A DNA stretch of 64,000 nucleotides from Epiperipatus broadwayi (Eukaryota > Onychophora > Udeonychophora > Euonychophora > Peripatidae), in NCBI GenBank assembly GCA_028023455.1, contig JAQFVV010006505.1, forward strand, positions 746,001 to 810,000, in the 5' to 3' direction. Position 1 is the first letter of the stretch. Every line of letters starts with the position of its first letter. The position numbers and the translations under genes are program-made. A model generated the notes under the pieces. The model saw only the letters and a program-made list of their open reading frames with translations, was not told the DNA's origin and ran no database searches. Below are positions 21,460 to 33,130 of the stretch, one piece after another.

Positions 21460-21690
21460 ACCATATACAACTTTCTTAGATACTTTAACAATACTATTTT
21501 TTTATATCAAAATTTTATTTTTACAGTTTTGACTGTCCTGAAGTAATCATCAGAGTTGGATTTTTAAAAATAGGATTGTAAAGAGCTCTGATGATGACTG
21601 CAGGACAGTTGAAACTGTTAAGATAAAGTTTTGATATAAAAAATAGTATTGTTAAAATATTTAAGAAAGTTGTAAATGGTATAATATAAA
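21460..21690. mobile_element. Foldback element (FB2) with hammerhead-like core
   Basis: Arms 21462-21560 and 21590-21685 are inverted copies (AACAATACTATTTTTTATAT). Each carries the CTGATGA...GACAGTTGAAACTGT block, intact on the right arm only. Confidence 0.75.
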
Positions 21691-22255
21691 CAATTAATAA
21701 AACGAATGTATCCATATGTATCACATGTTAATTTCAGTCTACTATTTGACATCTTAAAAAGATATTTTAGCATTCTCAGCAACAATATTTTTTTTCTTGT
21801 GATAACATACCTGTATTTGAACTTGCTAGATATAACACTAACACATATGAGTTTTTATTGCATTTTATATTCATTATCTAATTATAGTTTTTTTTTCCAT
21901 TGGAATCTATTCTTAATCATATTTAATAAAGACAGACAATATCCTTTTCTTTAGAGATTTGTGAAACAAATTTTATAATAAACAGAATCTGTCTCTTCAA
22001 TGATAACCATAAAATATTTTTAAAAAAATTTGTTTTATTCATTTATTTTATATGCAATCCAATATAGATAGGCTCATATAATAAAATATTCATTATCACC
22101 ATATTTTAACAAGTTGAAGAACGTATCTCTTTGATCCTATGATCATGCCATTGTAGTGTCAAAACCATATGGAGCTTTCCAAACTGGTTTTTCCACCAAT
22201 CTGGTATCAATTGGGGGATCAAATACCATATTCATAAGTTGAAGTAAATATATTA
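21691..22255. other. AT-rich DNA, nothing recognised
   Basis: No supported feature; open frames lack motifs. Confidence 0.4.
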
Positions 22256-22261
22256 CTACAG

Positions 22262-22645
22262 TAAATGTTTCACATTGCAAGAAAATCCAAGTCATACATC
22301 ATGTGACTTAATTTAATAAGCTTGTACTACAAATGTTATATAATGAGCATGCTTATAGTTTTTAGCAAGCTTTTTTGAATATCCCTAGCCTCAGACTGTT
22401 TTATAGCCCTGGCTGTCATAGCTGGATCTGAAGACATATGGATGTCTGAAAATTTCATATTTCTACTTAACGGTTAACTATTAGATGAATTCTGGGCTTT
22501 ACCTGATATTTTCAAATCTAATGTCTAAATATCCTAGTGCCTCACTGATGACAGCTAGAGCTAGAAACCAGTCTGAGGATAGGGATATTTGGAAAAGCTT
22601 GTTAAGAGCTACTAGCATGCTCATTATATAATATTTCACATTTTA
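22262..22645. mobile_element. HH-C element, palindromic
   Basis: Reverse half (22262-22440) and forward half (22480-22645) mirror each other through AGCAAGCTTTT/AAAAGCTTGTTAAGAGC and ATAATGAGCATGC. The reverse ribozyme is decayed (CTATGAC); the forward one is intact. Confidence 0.75.
22531..22586 (+). ncRNA. Type I hammerhead ribozyme candidate (HH-C)
   Basis: Stem I CCTCA/TGAGG (5 bp) with an outer helix ATCCTA/TAGGGAT (one bulge); CTGATGA 22545-22551; stem II AGC/GCT with loop TAGA; GAAAC 22564-22568; CAGTC, cleavage predicted after C22573. Confidence 0.65.
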
Positions 22646-22724
22646 TCAATTGGGGGATTAATGTACATACTCATAAGATGGAAGTAAGATTTTACTACTG
22701 TAAATATTTCACAGAACAATCATG

Positions 22725-23075
22725 TCCTAATATATTATTAGGACAAATTGCAAGAAGATTCTAAAAAATCCATTTTAAATAAACTTGAAAATATATTTAC
22801 CCTTTCATATATCAGAGTAGATCCATTTTGCCTGAGAACTTTCGACCATATATATTGTAAATAAATCAAAATTGGCAGCCAAAAAGGCAAAAACTCGATA
22901 ATAGCATTGATTTTAGCTTACAAATTAATTAAACCAAATTAGCATTTCAAATACTAATTTAAAATAAATATTAATAATTATACATAAATGAATTTTACCG
23001 CTAATTAAATGATAAAAAAAAATCAAGTCAGGTGTCACATGACCTAATTTTAATAAAGCTCGTATTTACAAATGT
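22725..23075 (+). repeat. Unclassified repeat R-G plus an HH-C terminal fragment
   Basis: AACAATCATGTC, AAATAAACTTGAAAATAT and TATTGTAAATAAATCAA recur at 26755-27080 and, reversed, at 27535-27735. The last part (AATCAAGTCAGGTGTCACATG) is the HH-C terminus. Confidence 0.55.
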
Positions 23076-23106
23076 TATATATTGTAACCAAAACATCTCG
23101 AGCCAG

Positions 23107-23121
23107 CCACGTTGGGCGCCA
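23107..23121 (-). other. Primer-binding site, tRNA-Lys type
   Basis: Reverse strand TGGCGCCCAACGTGG, the complement of the conserved 3' end of animal tRNA-Lys, 5 bp after the LTR end. Confidence 0.8.
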
Positions 23122-24616
23122 AAAGCTGTAACCAAAATCCCCGGAGCCGTCCACCCTGATGGCTCACAAAGGTGGTAACCAACCTTCCATCACCCCTCCA
23201 ACTACCCATCATCATGCCGTACTTGTTGCGGCACTATAAATTGTAACCGTAAATTGTGTAATCTCAACTACGTAACGTAAGTGCACTAGGAATTACAACC
23301 TTGGTCACTGATCAACTCTCATTGCACATTATCAGCTATTAAGAGCTGTATCCAAAAGCATATCATACTATTTATTTTATGCACAAAAGACCACAATCAA
23401 CATCTGGGGCAATTTACTACAGACAAAATTAATGAATTAACCTAACTTTTTATAATTTATTTGATCGCAGCCAGGGTATACCGCGAAGACCTATCATAGT
23501 ATTATTATAAAACATATTAAACAAATTATAAGTGCAATTTTATCACCCTTAAACCTCAATTTGCGATTTTTATGGTATGCGACCCTATGGCCGACCATGT
23601 ACAAGATAGCGTAATTTGTGGAACCACATAAAATTATGAAATTTTAAATCATCTATATGATTTCTAAGACAGATGCTAGTCCAGGTAAAGCTTTGCAATT
23701 AATAAACATGAATAATTGGGTTCTTTTATAATTTAATATATCATTGAGACTCTTATTGTATTGACGAATGAAAATTTAAAAATGTTAGGTAAATATATTT
23801 AATCATATCATTATTGAATAAATCTGTTCACAAGTTTAATAATTAATTTGTATTTTATACTAGAATCAACTACGCAAAGCCACAATGATGGAAAAGGTAA
23901 ATGGGATTTTATTGTACCTTACCAATCATATACTACCAAAGACGAAAAGCATCTTAATGTTTTCTCAAAATATTAATAAATTCTTATATCATGTAGACAA
24001 TAATATGTAATTCAATGTATGCTCTATAATGTATGCTCTATCCAAAGTTTATGATTTCTGATGTTATGAATGACTCATAGCAACGGCACAGTAAGTTTAA
24101 TTATAAATCAACTTTTATTTACAAACTTTATGAACAATAAATAGTTAATTTCAATATTTTAAATAAAACATAAATAAACAAATAAAATAATTAAATGATG
24201 GTTCAATAGACTTTCTTCAATACATCTCACAGGTACAGTATTTAAAAACCTAATCATACCTTATTTCAATCTAATATAATGAATATTGAGACAATTATTA
24301 AATTCAGCATTAACTTATGAAATATTGAACGTCATTTCCAGATTCAATAACTTCCTACTGTAAACTTATAATCATATAATAAATAATATGATGTCTGTAT
24401 GTTTTAGCTATAATGTAATCATTAATTAAAATGAAAATGTAAACTTACACTCCGGTAGATAATAATCAACCAACAGTTAATTATCATGAAGTACTTGAAT
24501 AGAATGTCCTGCTGCCATTTATCAATCTAACCGATAAATTATGCTTACAAATGAAGAAGATGATTTGGCAGATTAACTAAAATACTTTGCCCAACTTATA
24601 TCTGTGAAGCAAACAT

Positions 24617-24801
24617 ATTCCTGTGGATGTATTCATCTACACGTAGGAATTAAATAATACTAACGTTTTGCGTATTTAAACACTATCATAAAGTCATACG
24701 TATAATCACACAATTCCGCGGATTAACCACCAGCGCAGGAATGTGTGTAAAATACAAAATGGCAATTAAAATAATCTGCGGATTAACCACCAGCACAGAT
24801 T
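24617..24801. other. Cluster of stem-loops inside the LTR
   Basis: Hairpins at 24617-24650 (ATTCCT...AGGAAT), 24713-24742 and 24773-24801. The last two share the loop GATTAACCACCAG but have different, still complementary arms. Confidence 0.6.
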
Positions 24802-26675
24802 AAAGCCTTTAACATACTAAAACAACATTATAATTTACTTCACATTAAAGTGCAAATCATCCCCCTCAATTCTTCTGATTATTCAGAATACGCTGACACT
24901 TTAGCAAATGTGGGTTCTTGCTTAGTAAAATATTACAATAATCAGGACAACTAATGTACTACTTATCTTGCTTAAAATAAACATGTATAATATAATGTAA
25001 ATAATATTGGCATGGGAATATAAATCTGGAAAGACTCACAAAATATCTCATAAAGATTGGTATATCTCATGAATTCATTAAGTACTGTTTAAGCTTTCTC
25101 CGCAAGCGCTATTCTTTTGAATAAATATTTTATTCAACCTTTATTAATTTAAATCTAACAAATATAACTTATGAACTTCATATGCGAGTTCATATAACGA
25201 TAAAATTAAATAAATGTATTATTCATTAACATATAACATTTAACGGTGTGTGTGTGTGATAAAACTAAATGTAAAGCATTTTATAGTTCAAATACATGAA
25301 TTTTAGCAGATGTGTATCACAAATTGGATTGTATAGCATTTTGTAACTCCTAATGTGATCCGTGGAATCCATGTACAATGTGTAGAATAATAAGTATATG
25401 AGGTAATAGCTATAACTGTAGTTAAATTCCATACATGCAATTATATCCATTTGATTAGTTATTAAAGCAATATTAGATTAACGATTTGCGTGGCTCTCCA
25501 AACATGAAACAATTTTAAAACAGGATACACAGAATTTAAATGAAAATGTTTTTCATAAAGTTATTAATCCCTACATCTCTCTATCAAAAGTGTTCCAAGT
25601 TTATCCTATCCATGCAAGTATTTATTTATCCATTGCGTTAATCCAGGAATAACCAATTACAGCAATTAATTTATTCATTTTAAATAGACGATACAATTAT
25701 AAAAAAACTTTGATTAATTATTTGAAAAATGTTTATGATCCAAGTGTTAAACAAATTAATTAGCAAATATTAATGGCATTGTAAAGTTAAATATCAATCA
25801 ATATTATATTTTATCAGAATTAAAAAACGGAAATATTAAATATTTTGATAGCTTTAACGCTTTACTTTATTTTAACTTAAACTTTTTCTTTTTTTTTTTA
25901 AAAAACAAATTTTCATTTTCATAAAACTTCTGTAATTAAAACACTGATTCAAATTTTCCAAATTGTAGAATAATAAATATTTCAAAACATACCAAATTCT
26001 TGTATTTAATTCTTTCAAACTGGGAAGCTCCGACATTTCAAAAATGCGATATTGGAAAACGCTACGGTGATTTGATTCAGTTGGCCGAACGACTTGAAAA
26101 GATCTTTAAGTTTTAGTGATCCATCTTAATTAGATACCACTAAGTTATTTTATGTTTATAGCAAATTTTGTGGTAGTCTATTTACTTATTAACGGTTTCA
26201 AAATCAGCTCAGCAAATTTTACACCATTTGCCTTTACCGTTTCTGTTCTTCTTCCCACCAAAAGACAAACTAACAGACGATATTCTCCTAGAAATTCGCG
26301 CTCTTTTCTTTTATTACATTGAGACGCCTACGTAATTATTGTATTTATTTAATAATTTATTTTAATTGAACAAATGGTTTTATTTTAATTCAATAGAAAT
26401 AATAATTTAAGATTACTTTAAATAAATAAAAACAAAATATTATTTTTAATAATATTTTACCAAATTTTAATATGTTGTAAAATTTTAAAAAGTTAAACAT
26501 TTTGATATAAGTTAGCATATGGAAAGAAGCAAATTTAAATTTATTAAAATAATATAAGAGAGTAATCTGTTCAAATGCGAATCAAGCCAACCAAATCACC
26601 AAGAGAAGAAAGAGAAATTTTTATATAAGTTACATCAATTAATATATTTTCTACTAAAATATATGGTTACAATAT

Positions 26676-27208
26676 AAAAAAAACTTTTAAGAGCTTGTTT
26701 TGTGAGCTCTATATATAATACTGCTAATTAAATATAATGTTTAGGAATATAAACACTTCATGAAACAATCATGTCTGAATACTTTATCAGGAAAAATTGC
26801 AAAAGATTAAAACAAATATTTTAAATAAACTTACAAATATGTTTACATTTTGTAGATAGAGGTCAATGTGTTTTGTCTGGTAAAAAGAAATATCCTCTTT
26901 TATCTGTTACGGATTGTGTATATTGTAAATAAATCAACATTGACATAGAAAAACGTTAAAGCATTATATTAGCTATGATATTAGTTTACAAATTAATTAA
27001 CCCTGCTTATCATTTCATATATTCATTTAAATTAAATATAAATAATTTTAATTGCACATAAATGATTTTATTGATGAAATATTTATATTCCTTAATGTTA
27101 CATATTTAATCAGTAGAAAAAATGAGCAATTAAAAATATATCTAATTTAAATTAATATTTGAAATGGTAAGCTAGCCTGATCTAATTTGTAAACTGATTA
27201 AACCATCA
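26676..27208. repeat. Repeat R-G, second copy with palindromic end
   Basis: Matches 22725-23010; the segment 26985-27205 folds back on itself (TTTACAAATTAATTAACC against its complement). Confidence 0.55.
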
Positions 27209-27231
27209 AATATCTCACACTGTGCTCTCAG

Positions 27232-27290
27232 ATTCAAGGCTCCTCACTGATGAAAGCCACAGGCTAGAAACCAGTCTGGGGATATTGGAT
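27232..27290 (+). ncRNA. Type I hammerhead ribozyme candidate, upstream of a pair (HH-A)
   Basis: Stem I TCCTCA/TGGGGA (6 pairs) and ATTCAA/TTGGAT (6 pairs, one G-U); CTGATGA 27247-27253; stem II AGCC/GGCT (4 bp, loop ACA); GAAAC 27267-27271; CAGTC, cleavage predicted after C27276. Confidence 0.72.
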
Positions 27291-27351
27291 GAGTAGGCAC
27301 CAACTAGGAATTTTCTATTGAGATCCTAAGATCTTTGTGCAATGCTCTCAG

Positions 27352-27410
27352 ATCCAAGACTCCTCACTGATGAAAGCCACAAGCTAGAAACTAGTCTGGG
27401 AATATTGGGG
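27352..27410 (+). ncRNA. Type I hammerhead ribozyme candidate, downstream of a pair (HH-A)
   Basis: CTGATGA 27367-27373, stem II AGC/GCT, GAAAC 27387-27391, TAGTC with cleavage predicted after C27396; inner stem I TCCTCA/TGGGAA with one mismatch, outer helix reduced (ATCCAA/TTGGGG). Confidence 0.65.
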
Positions 27411-27534
27411 GAGTAGGCACTAGATAGGGATTTTATGCACAAACCTTCCTGTATCCATTTATTTCTCTGGCTTGCACTGAGTGGCATTACTGTATAGGGA
27501 GTTTTGCCTCTGTGTAAGCTAAGATTACCATTAA

Positions 27535-27735
27535 TATACAGTTTCAGACTCTTTAGCCATCAATATTGATTTATTTACAGTACATATGGTTGAAGAGTCA
27601 GATGAAAGGAAATATCTCTTTTTATCAGACAAAATGCATTGATCTATAAAAGTGTAAATGTATTTGCAAGTTTATTTAAAATGGGTCCTTAGAATCTGCT
27701 TATAATTTGTTTTTGTAACATATTCAGATTAAACC
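27535..27735 (-). repeat. Repeat R-G, reverse copy
   Basis: Reverse strand shows AAATAAACTTGCAAATACAT and TGTAAATAAATCAA as in the other R-G copies. Confidence 0.55.
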
Positions 27736-28200
27736 ACTAAACATCACATGATTACCATTTCTTATCCTTGTTCATAACTGTTATTAAAGCAGGCAAAACT
27801 CTCCATACAGTAGCGCCACCCTGTGTCAACCAGAGTAATCAATGGATGCAAGAAGGTTTGTGCATAAAATCCCTCTCTAGTTCCTACTCATCCAATATCC
27901 CCAGACTAGTTTTTAGCTTGTGTTTTCACTTTTATTCTCATAGTTTTATAGCTAAATAGAGATAAGTGGAGCTTCTGGAGGGTTGCATTAGATCCTAAGA
28001 TTTAGGTGCAGTGCTCTCAGATCCAAGGCTCCTCATTGACAAAATCTACAAGCTAGAAACTAGTCTGAGGATATTGGATGAGTAGGCACTAGATAGGGAT
28101 TTTATGCACAAGCTTTCTGGCATCCATTGATTACTCTGACTTGCACTGAGTGGCACTACTGTATGGAGAGTTTTGCCCATTTTAATAACATTCGGATGTG
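27725..28200. mobile_element. HH-A element, palindromic
   Basis: Reverse half 27725-27925 and forward half 27960-28200 mirror each other (AAACCACTAAACATCACATG; CAAAACTCTCCATACAGTAG against CTACTGTATGGAGAGTTTTG). Both ribozymes are damaged: the reverse lost its box, the forward reads TTGACAA (28021-28079). Confidence 0.8.
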
Positions 28201-28730
28201 ATTATTTCATAAAATATTTATATTTTTTCATGTTACATCTTTGATCAGTAGTAAAATCTTATATGTGATTAAAATATTAGGATCAGTAAAATATTTTATA
28301 TTTAAACCTGCTAAATGTTACAGCATTTTGAAATTTAAATTGATCTATTTACCAAAAGCTACATGATGTTTAAACTGATTCACACTCTCTAACTCACAAC
28401 CCTTCAAGTTAAAATTGCTGAAGATTTTTTTCTATCATGATTAATAAAGCACTTAAATTCTGACAATCTTAATTTCTAAACCAAAGTCCTCATATATTGC
28501 AAACAAAACATTAAAAATATTTTGTTTTTTAATTAACTCAAATTAAGATCTCCAACATGAAATATATATTGCATCTTTAATACCTAATTCATGAAGTTGC
28601 CTGTAAGTTGGATCATAACATACTGTCATAAAAATGAAAACTAAAGTTGGAGCTAGTCTACAATCTGTGGTTTTGTGAATGAGACACTGCTTCATGTACT
28701 TTGTCATTGCAGACCCATCTATCTATAGTA
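28201..28730. other. AT-rich DNA, nothing recognised
   Basis: A short R-G-like fragment near 28195-28300; otherwise nothing. Confidence 0.4.
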
Positions 28731-28734
28731 ACTC

Positions 28735-29165
28735 TTTGACACACTGCTGGACTGAAGTGCATGCACAAAGCCACCAAACCTGACTAGACCATTCCAAATT
28801 TCAACAGTAGTCTTTGCCCTGACATTGCTGTCATTGATGGGAGTCAAATAATAACTGTCAAAATGGTTAACATCACAGTTCCTTTTGAGAACCATTATGA
28901 AGCCTTCACCAGTGCCAGTGTCAAAAAATAACCCAAATGCAAAAGCATTGCATATTAGTACATGCATCATTGCTATGAATTACTTTTTATGATTCATTAT
29001 TTATATGCATTCATTGTGGGTGCTATTGATGCATGGGACCTTCATATTGAGGAAGTTCTGACTGCTTTGGGTATTAGAAATCCCTACTACTATTTAATGC
29101 ATAGACAGTCTGCCTCAGGTGCCATCTATTAGAGCAGAGGCATCTATGTCGAACATATGGGAGTC
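28735..29165 (+). pseudogene. R2-type LINE C-terminal remnant
   Basis: Broken frames read VNITVPFENHYEAFTSA (28865 on), AFIVGAIDAWD (29007 on), and YYYLMHRQSASGAIY, stop, SRGIYVEH. These resemble the region after the restriction-like endonuclease in R2-like LINEs (motifs V.VPFE...AF..A, AF.VGALG.WD, ..LMRR...D.I.WSRDIYVEH). Stops and a frame change show decay. Upstream RT motifs were not seen. The open frame on the other strand is a shadow. Confidence 0.6.
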
Positions 29166-29460
29166 AATCAAGATGTTGCAGCTGGTTAAAAGCTGGATGT
29201 TTTCAATCTTCTTGCTTATCTATTCAAGTGTTGTTCACTATTATTGTGCTCTTTATGTGCTTTCTCTCACTAGTGGATAAGCGTAAAATATAAAAAATAA
29301 ATATAAAAAACAATTCATTTGAAATGTCTCAGATTTACCACCACTATCAATATTTTTACACTTACATCATTATAATGTGAATCAACTTTTAAGAGATAAA
29401 TATAAATTTAACCATCATAAACTTTTTTATGAACTAGATAAATTATTTTAGATCAAAGTG
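29166..29460. other. AT-rich spacer
   Basis: Nothing recognised. Confidence 0.4.
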
Positions 29461-29464
29461 ATAT

Positions 29465-29536
29465 GTGTTGATGATCTAGTGGTTACCATAGCTACCTTCC
29501 AAGCAGCTGGCCCCGAGTTCGCTTCCCGGTCAACGC
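29465..29536 (+). tRNA. tRNA-Gly (TCC)-like gene, possibly decayed
   Basis: 72 nt with 7-bp acceptor arms (GTGTTGA/TCAACGC), A box TGATCTAGTGG, anticodon loop CTTCCAA (TCC), and T arm with TTCGCTT. It closely resembles eukaryotic tRNA-Gly. One mismatch lies in the anticodon stem (GCTAC/GCAGC) and one in the T stem (CCGAG/CCCGG). TTTT at 29537-29540 could be a Pol III terminator. It may be a weak gene, a pseudogene or a SINE head. Confidence 0.6.
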
Positions 29537-29540
29537 TTTT

Positions 29541-30495
29541 GACATATGAACAAAAAATCACATCTTTGAACATGACACACTCTTGCATTTTTTTGGGCAA
29601 CTGAGTCCACATATAGTGTTTCTAAAACACCGCCATTTATCTATGGCTGTTTATAATTGGTTTGCTTAAATCTTCCATAAAGTTAGTTAAGAAAGGTTTA
29701 TCCCATATGATAATTTTGTTAACTGTAGATAAGTCTGCTTTCGGCTGGTAGAGCCAAATTCAGAGCACCTCACCACTGAAAGTGCACTCATCTATAATTA
29801 GAAAAATACTTAGCTAATGTCCAAAATGTTTTAGTGAACCAATTACCAATAGGATAAAAATAGGGAAAACAACCTAATTATTACATTAGACTATTATTAT
29901 TTAGTAATCAATTCAATAAAATCATTGAGAATATTTTTAAATTATAGTCAGTCCAATCTTCTATATCTTCTTTATTTTATAAAGTGGAATTATAAGGACA
30001 TCCTTAAGATTGGGGGATATATATTTTTGGGTTCTTACATTTCTAAGAAAAATATGGTTTTGAAGCTAATATATCACATACATTTTAAAATTTTTGAGGG
30101 AATATCTTTAGGATGTGCAGATCTACTTGAATATCAGTAAACTGTATATCTTTTTCTGATTGTTAATTAGTAATCAAAACATAAATATCAGTATTTAAGT
30201 GGTGACTGACTGTTCCCTCAATCTGTTTAAAATTCACCATTGCTATATAAAAAGTGACATCTAGAAATTTAGTTGTTTTGTAACTTTTATATCACTATGC
30301 TACTTTCAATGCATCAACAAAAATCTAAAGTAACCATGACTATATGTTTCTGATAGTTTAATCCCCTAAGTATTCTTACATTTTTTTGTCACTTGGTGAA
30401 TTTTTGTCTTTAAATTTTCATACTGTCTTTGAAATTTTAATTTTTTATATACTGCAAATAAGAGAATGCCATCTTATCTTTTAATCAAATCAATA
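29541..30495. other. AT-rich DNA, nothing recognised
   Basis: No supported feature; small open frames lack motifs. Confidence 0.4.
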
Positions 30496-30501
30496 ATAAT
30501 A

Positions 30502-30832
30502 TACACAAAGGCAAAACTCTCCATATAGTAGCACCACCCAATGCAAGCTAGTAAACAATGATTGCTGTAGAGTTACATTATATTTTATGGTCTAGGTGCA
30601 GTGCTCTCAGATCCAAGGCTCCCTACTGATGAAATCCACCTGCTGGAAACTAGTCTGGGGATATTGGCTGAGTAGGCACTAAATAGGGATTTTATATGCA
30701 AACTTTTCTGCATCCTTTGATTACCCTGGCTTGCAGTGAGTGGTCCTACTGATTGGAGAGTTTTGGCTCTGTGTAAATAGCTTGTGTACGCATAAAGAAT
30801 GTTTATCATCTGATGTTTGGTGGTTCAATAAT
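30502..30832 (+). repeat. HH-A element with reversed tail at its left
   Basis: Begins with a reversed tail (GCAAAACTCTCCATATAG), then a forward HH-A unit from GTCTAGGTGCAGTGCTC to TCTGATGTTTGGTGG. Confidence 0.75.
30611..30669 (+). ncRNA. Hammerhead ribozyme candidate with weak stem II (HH-A)
   Basis: CTGATGA 30626-30632, GAAAC 30646-30650, TAGTC ending at 30655; stem I TCCCTA/TGGGGA fully paired with outer ATCCAA/TTGGCT. The stem II region (ATCCACCTGCTG) pairs poorly. Confidence 0.5.
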
Positions 30833-31100
30833 AATATAGTCATTGTCAGAAAAGTAATCATGATTTTTCTATTTAGTGAATTCAAGAATACATTTGCTTA
30901 GATACATTTTTAACATACTTCTTCAAGAAAATTATCTACAATAATTTTATAATCTTGAAAATTGAAAATAGTTATTTTATTGTTTAACAGTTACTGCTAA
31001 AAACGAAAATCAAAATTGTATCAGCTGGTTTGAGATTGAGTTCTATCTTAATGCGATTATGATTTTATTCTTGGACCACACTAATATATGATATGTTCAG
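30833..31100. other. AT-rich spacer
   Basis: Nothing recognised. Confidence 0.4.
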
Positions 31101-31103
31101 TAA

Positions 31104-31677
<574 letters not shown>

Positions 31678-31881
31678 TCAATTAATAATTCAATTCAATT
31701 TATTCTATGAAATAAAACAAAGTACATCACAAATATTTAAAAACCCAAACAAGAAAATCTTGTGTGTGGAATTTACATGTAAAAATAAATTAAATAAAAA
31801 TACAATCAAAAATCAAAAGAAAGTTTAGGAAATAAATAAAATTAATTAAATAAATAAAATAAATGCCAAAATTAATACATA

Positions 31882-32433
31882 CTAACAACCATTGACACAA
31901 ATATTTTTGAATGATATATAAGAAATATTATTCAGATCAATTGAACATTCATATACAAATTTATTAAACAACTTTGACCCAGAATAAACATATTGTCTTC
32001 TACTAGATTCCTTAAAAAATTTTGGTAAAGGTAATTGAAATTTATTAGAAAGACGAGTATTTAGAACATAAACTCTAGAATTCAGAAAAGGTTTAGCACA
32101 AAAAATATCAAAAATAACTCTATATTGATATAAGTGATTTACATCAAATAAACCAAATGCAATATAAATATCTCGAACAGAAGAGGAACGAGATCTACCA
32201 AAAATAATGCGCAAAGTATAATTTTGCAAAACACGCAAAGAAGATAAAATATGTGGAGAAGCATTACCCCAAATAATGATATTGTAAGATAAAATACTCT
32301 GATAACAGGCAATGTAAATAAAAATGAGAGCAGACCTAGGAAGAAATTTAACTAAATAATAAAACATATAGTTTAAATTACGTAACCGTTGACAAAGATA
32401 GGTAAGTAGTCCAGACAATCTCAATATTTCCAA
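31882..32433 (-). pseudogene. LINE reverse transcriptase C-terminal part
   Basis: 183-codon open frame: LCQRLRNLNYMFYYLVKFLP, YQSILSYNIIIWGNASP, LRVLQNYTLRIIF, LYQYRVIFDIF and LPLPKFFKESSRRQYVYSG. These match the thumb/C-terminal region of CR1/Jockey-like LINEs (pattern L..LY.SI..YGI..WG, LQ...LR.I, .RRQ..Y.G..L.N). It is the longest non-repetitive coding remnant in the window. It lacks the catalytic domain. Confidence 0.8.
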
Positions 32434-32989
32434 ATAAATAATTATCTACCAAGGAATATTCTCACATACATATACTATTATAATGCAAAATATACTTACG
32501 CAAATTTAATCTTAAGAGAAAAAAATATAAAAAAAAATAGCTTGTTTTATCTAAATGCACAATGAATTATATCCAACTTTATTATCAAATCCTCATTACT
32601 AATTTTCAAAAGATTATAAAAAAATTAAATAAAGCAATACACAAAAACATCTTAGAATGTAACTCAAGAAATAAATATAAATAAATAAAAAAAAAGCCAA
32701 GTACTAACCTTGTGAATCCAGAATTAATCAAGAAAATCACTGATAGTACCTAAATTATAAACTTTCTATCATTTAAATAACTCCAACCAACTACAATAGA
32801 CCGAAACCATACAAGTAGCAACTTAATCAAAATATATGATTAACAGATAAATGCTAGATAAACAAGATAAATAGCCATTTTTAAGTTCTGATCAATAAGA
32901 TGTTAAATACTGAACAGATGTTTTAAAGCATCTAATGTACTTCTCCAGAAAAAAATATTGATAGTAGATAAAATTTTATTTTTAAAAGA

Positions 32990-33130
32990 AATACAACATT
33001 TGATCCCTAACAATCATTTCCAATAATTTAGAAAAAAAGAAATAATAGCAATTGGCCTATAATTGACCATAAGAGTAGAATCACCCTTTTTATAAACAGG
33101 TAATAACATTAACTTTCAGACATTCTGAAA
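32990..33130 (-). pseudogene. LINE RT amino-terminal motif, decayed
   Basis: Reverse-strand residues around YYLFIKRVILLLWSIIGQL correspond to the VIP..KKG......NYRPI block of LINE RTs. Several key residues are substituted. Confidence 0.5.

Larger units (their letters stand above)
23083..26671 (-). mobile_element. LTR retrotransposon remnant: one LTR plus primer-binding site
   Basis: Bounded by ATAT duplications (23079-23082 and 26672-26675). Read on the reverse strand, it starts TGTAACC at 26671 and the LTR ends GGTTACA at 23127 (about 3.5 kb). A tRNA-Lys-type primer-binding site follows, then only the sequence closing GGTTACA at 23083, which equals the LTR terminus. Internal genes and nearly the whole second LTR are gone. 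The length may include nested DNA that was not recognised. No protein remnant is seen. Confidence 0.7.
27210..27515 (+). repeat. HH-A element with two tandem hammerheads
   Basis: Two ribozyme blocks 120 bp apart share the upstream GTGCTCTCAGAT and downstream GAGTAGGCAC flanks, followed by the normal HH-A tail (CATCCATTTATTTCTCTGG, AGGGAGTTTTGCC). Confidence 0.85.

Noticed and set aside
28719-28970. 83-codon minus-strand frame
   Set aside because: Shadow of the R2-like LINE remnant on the plus strand.
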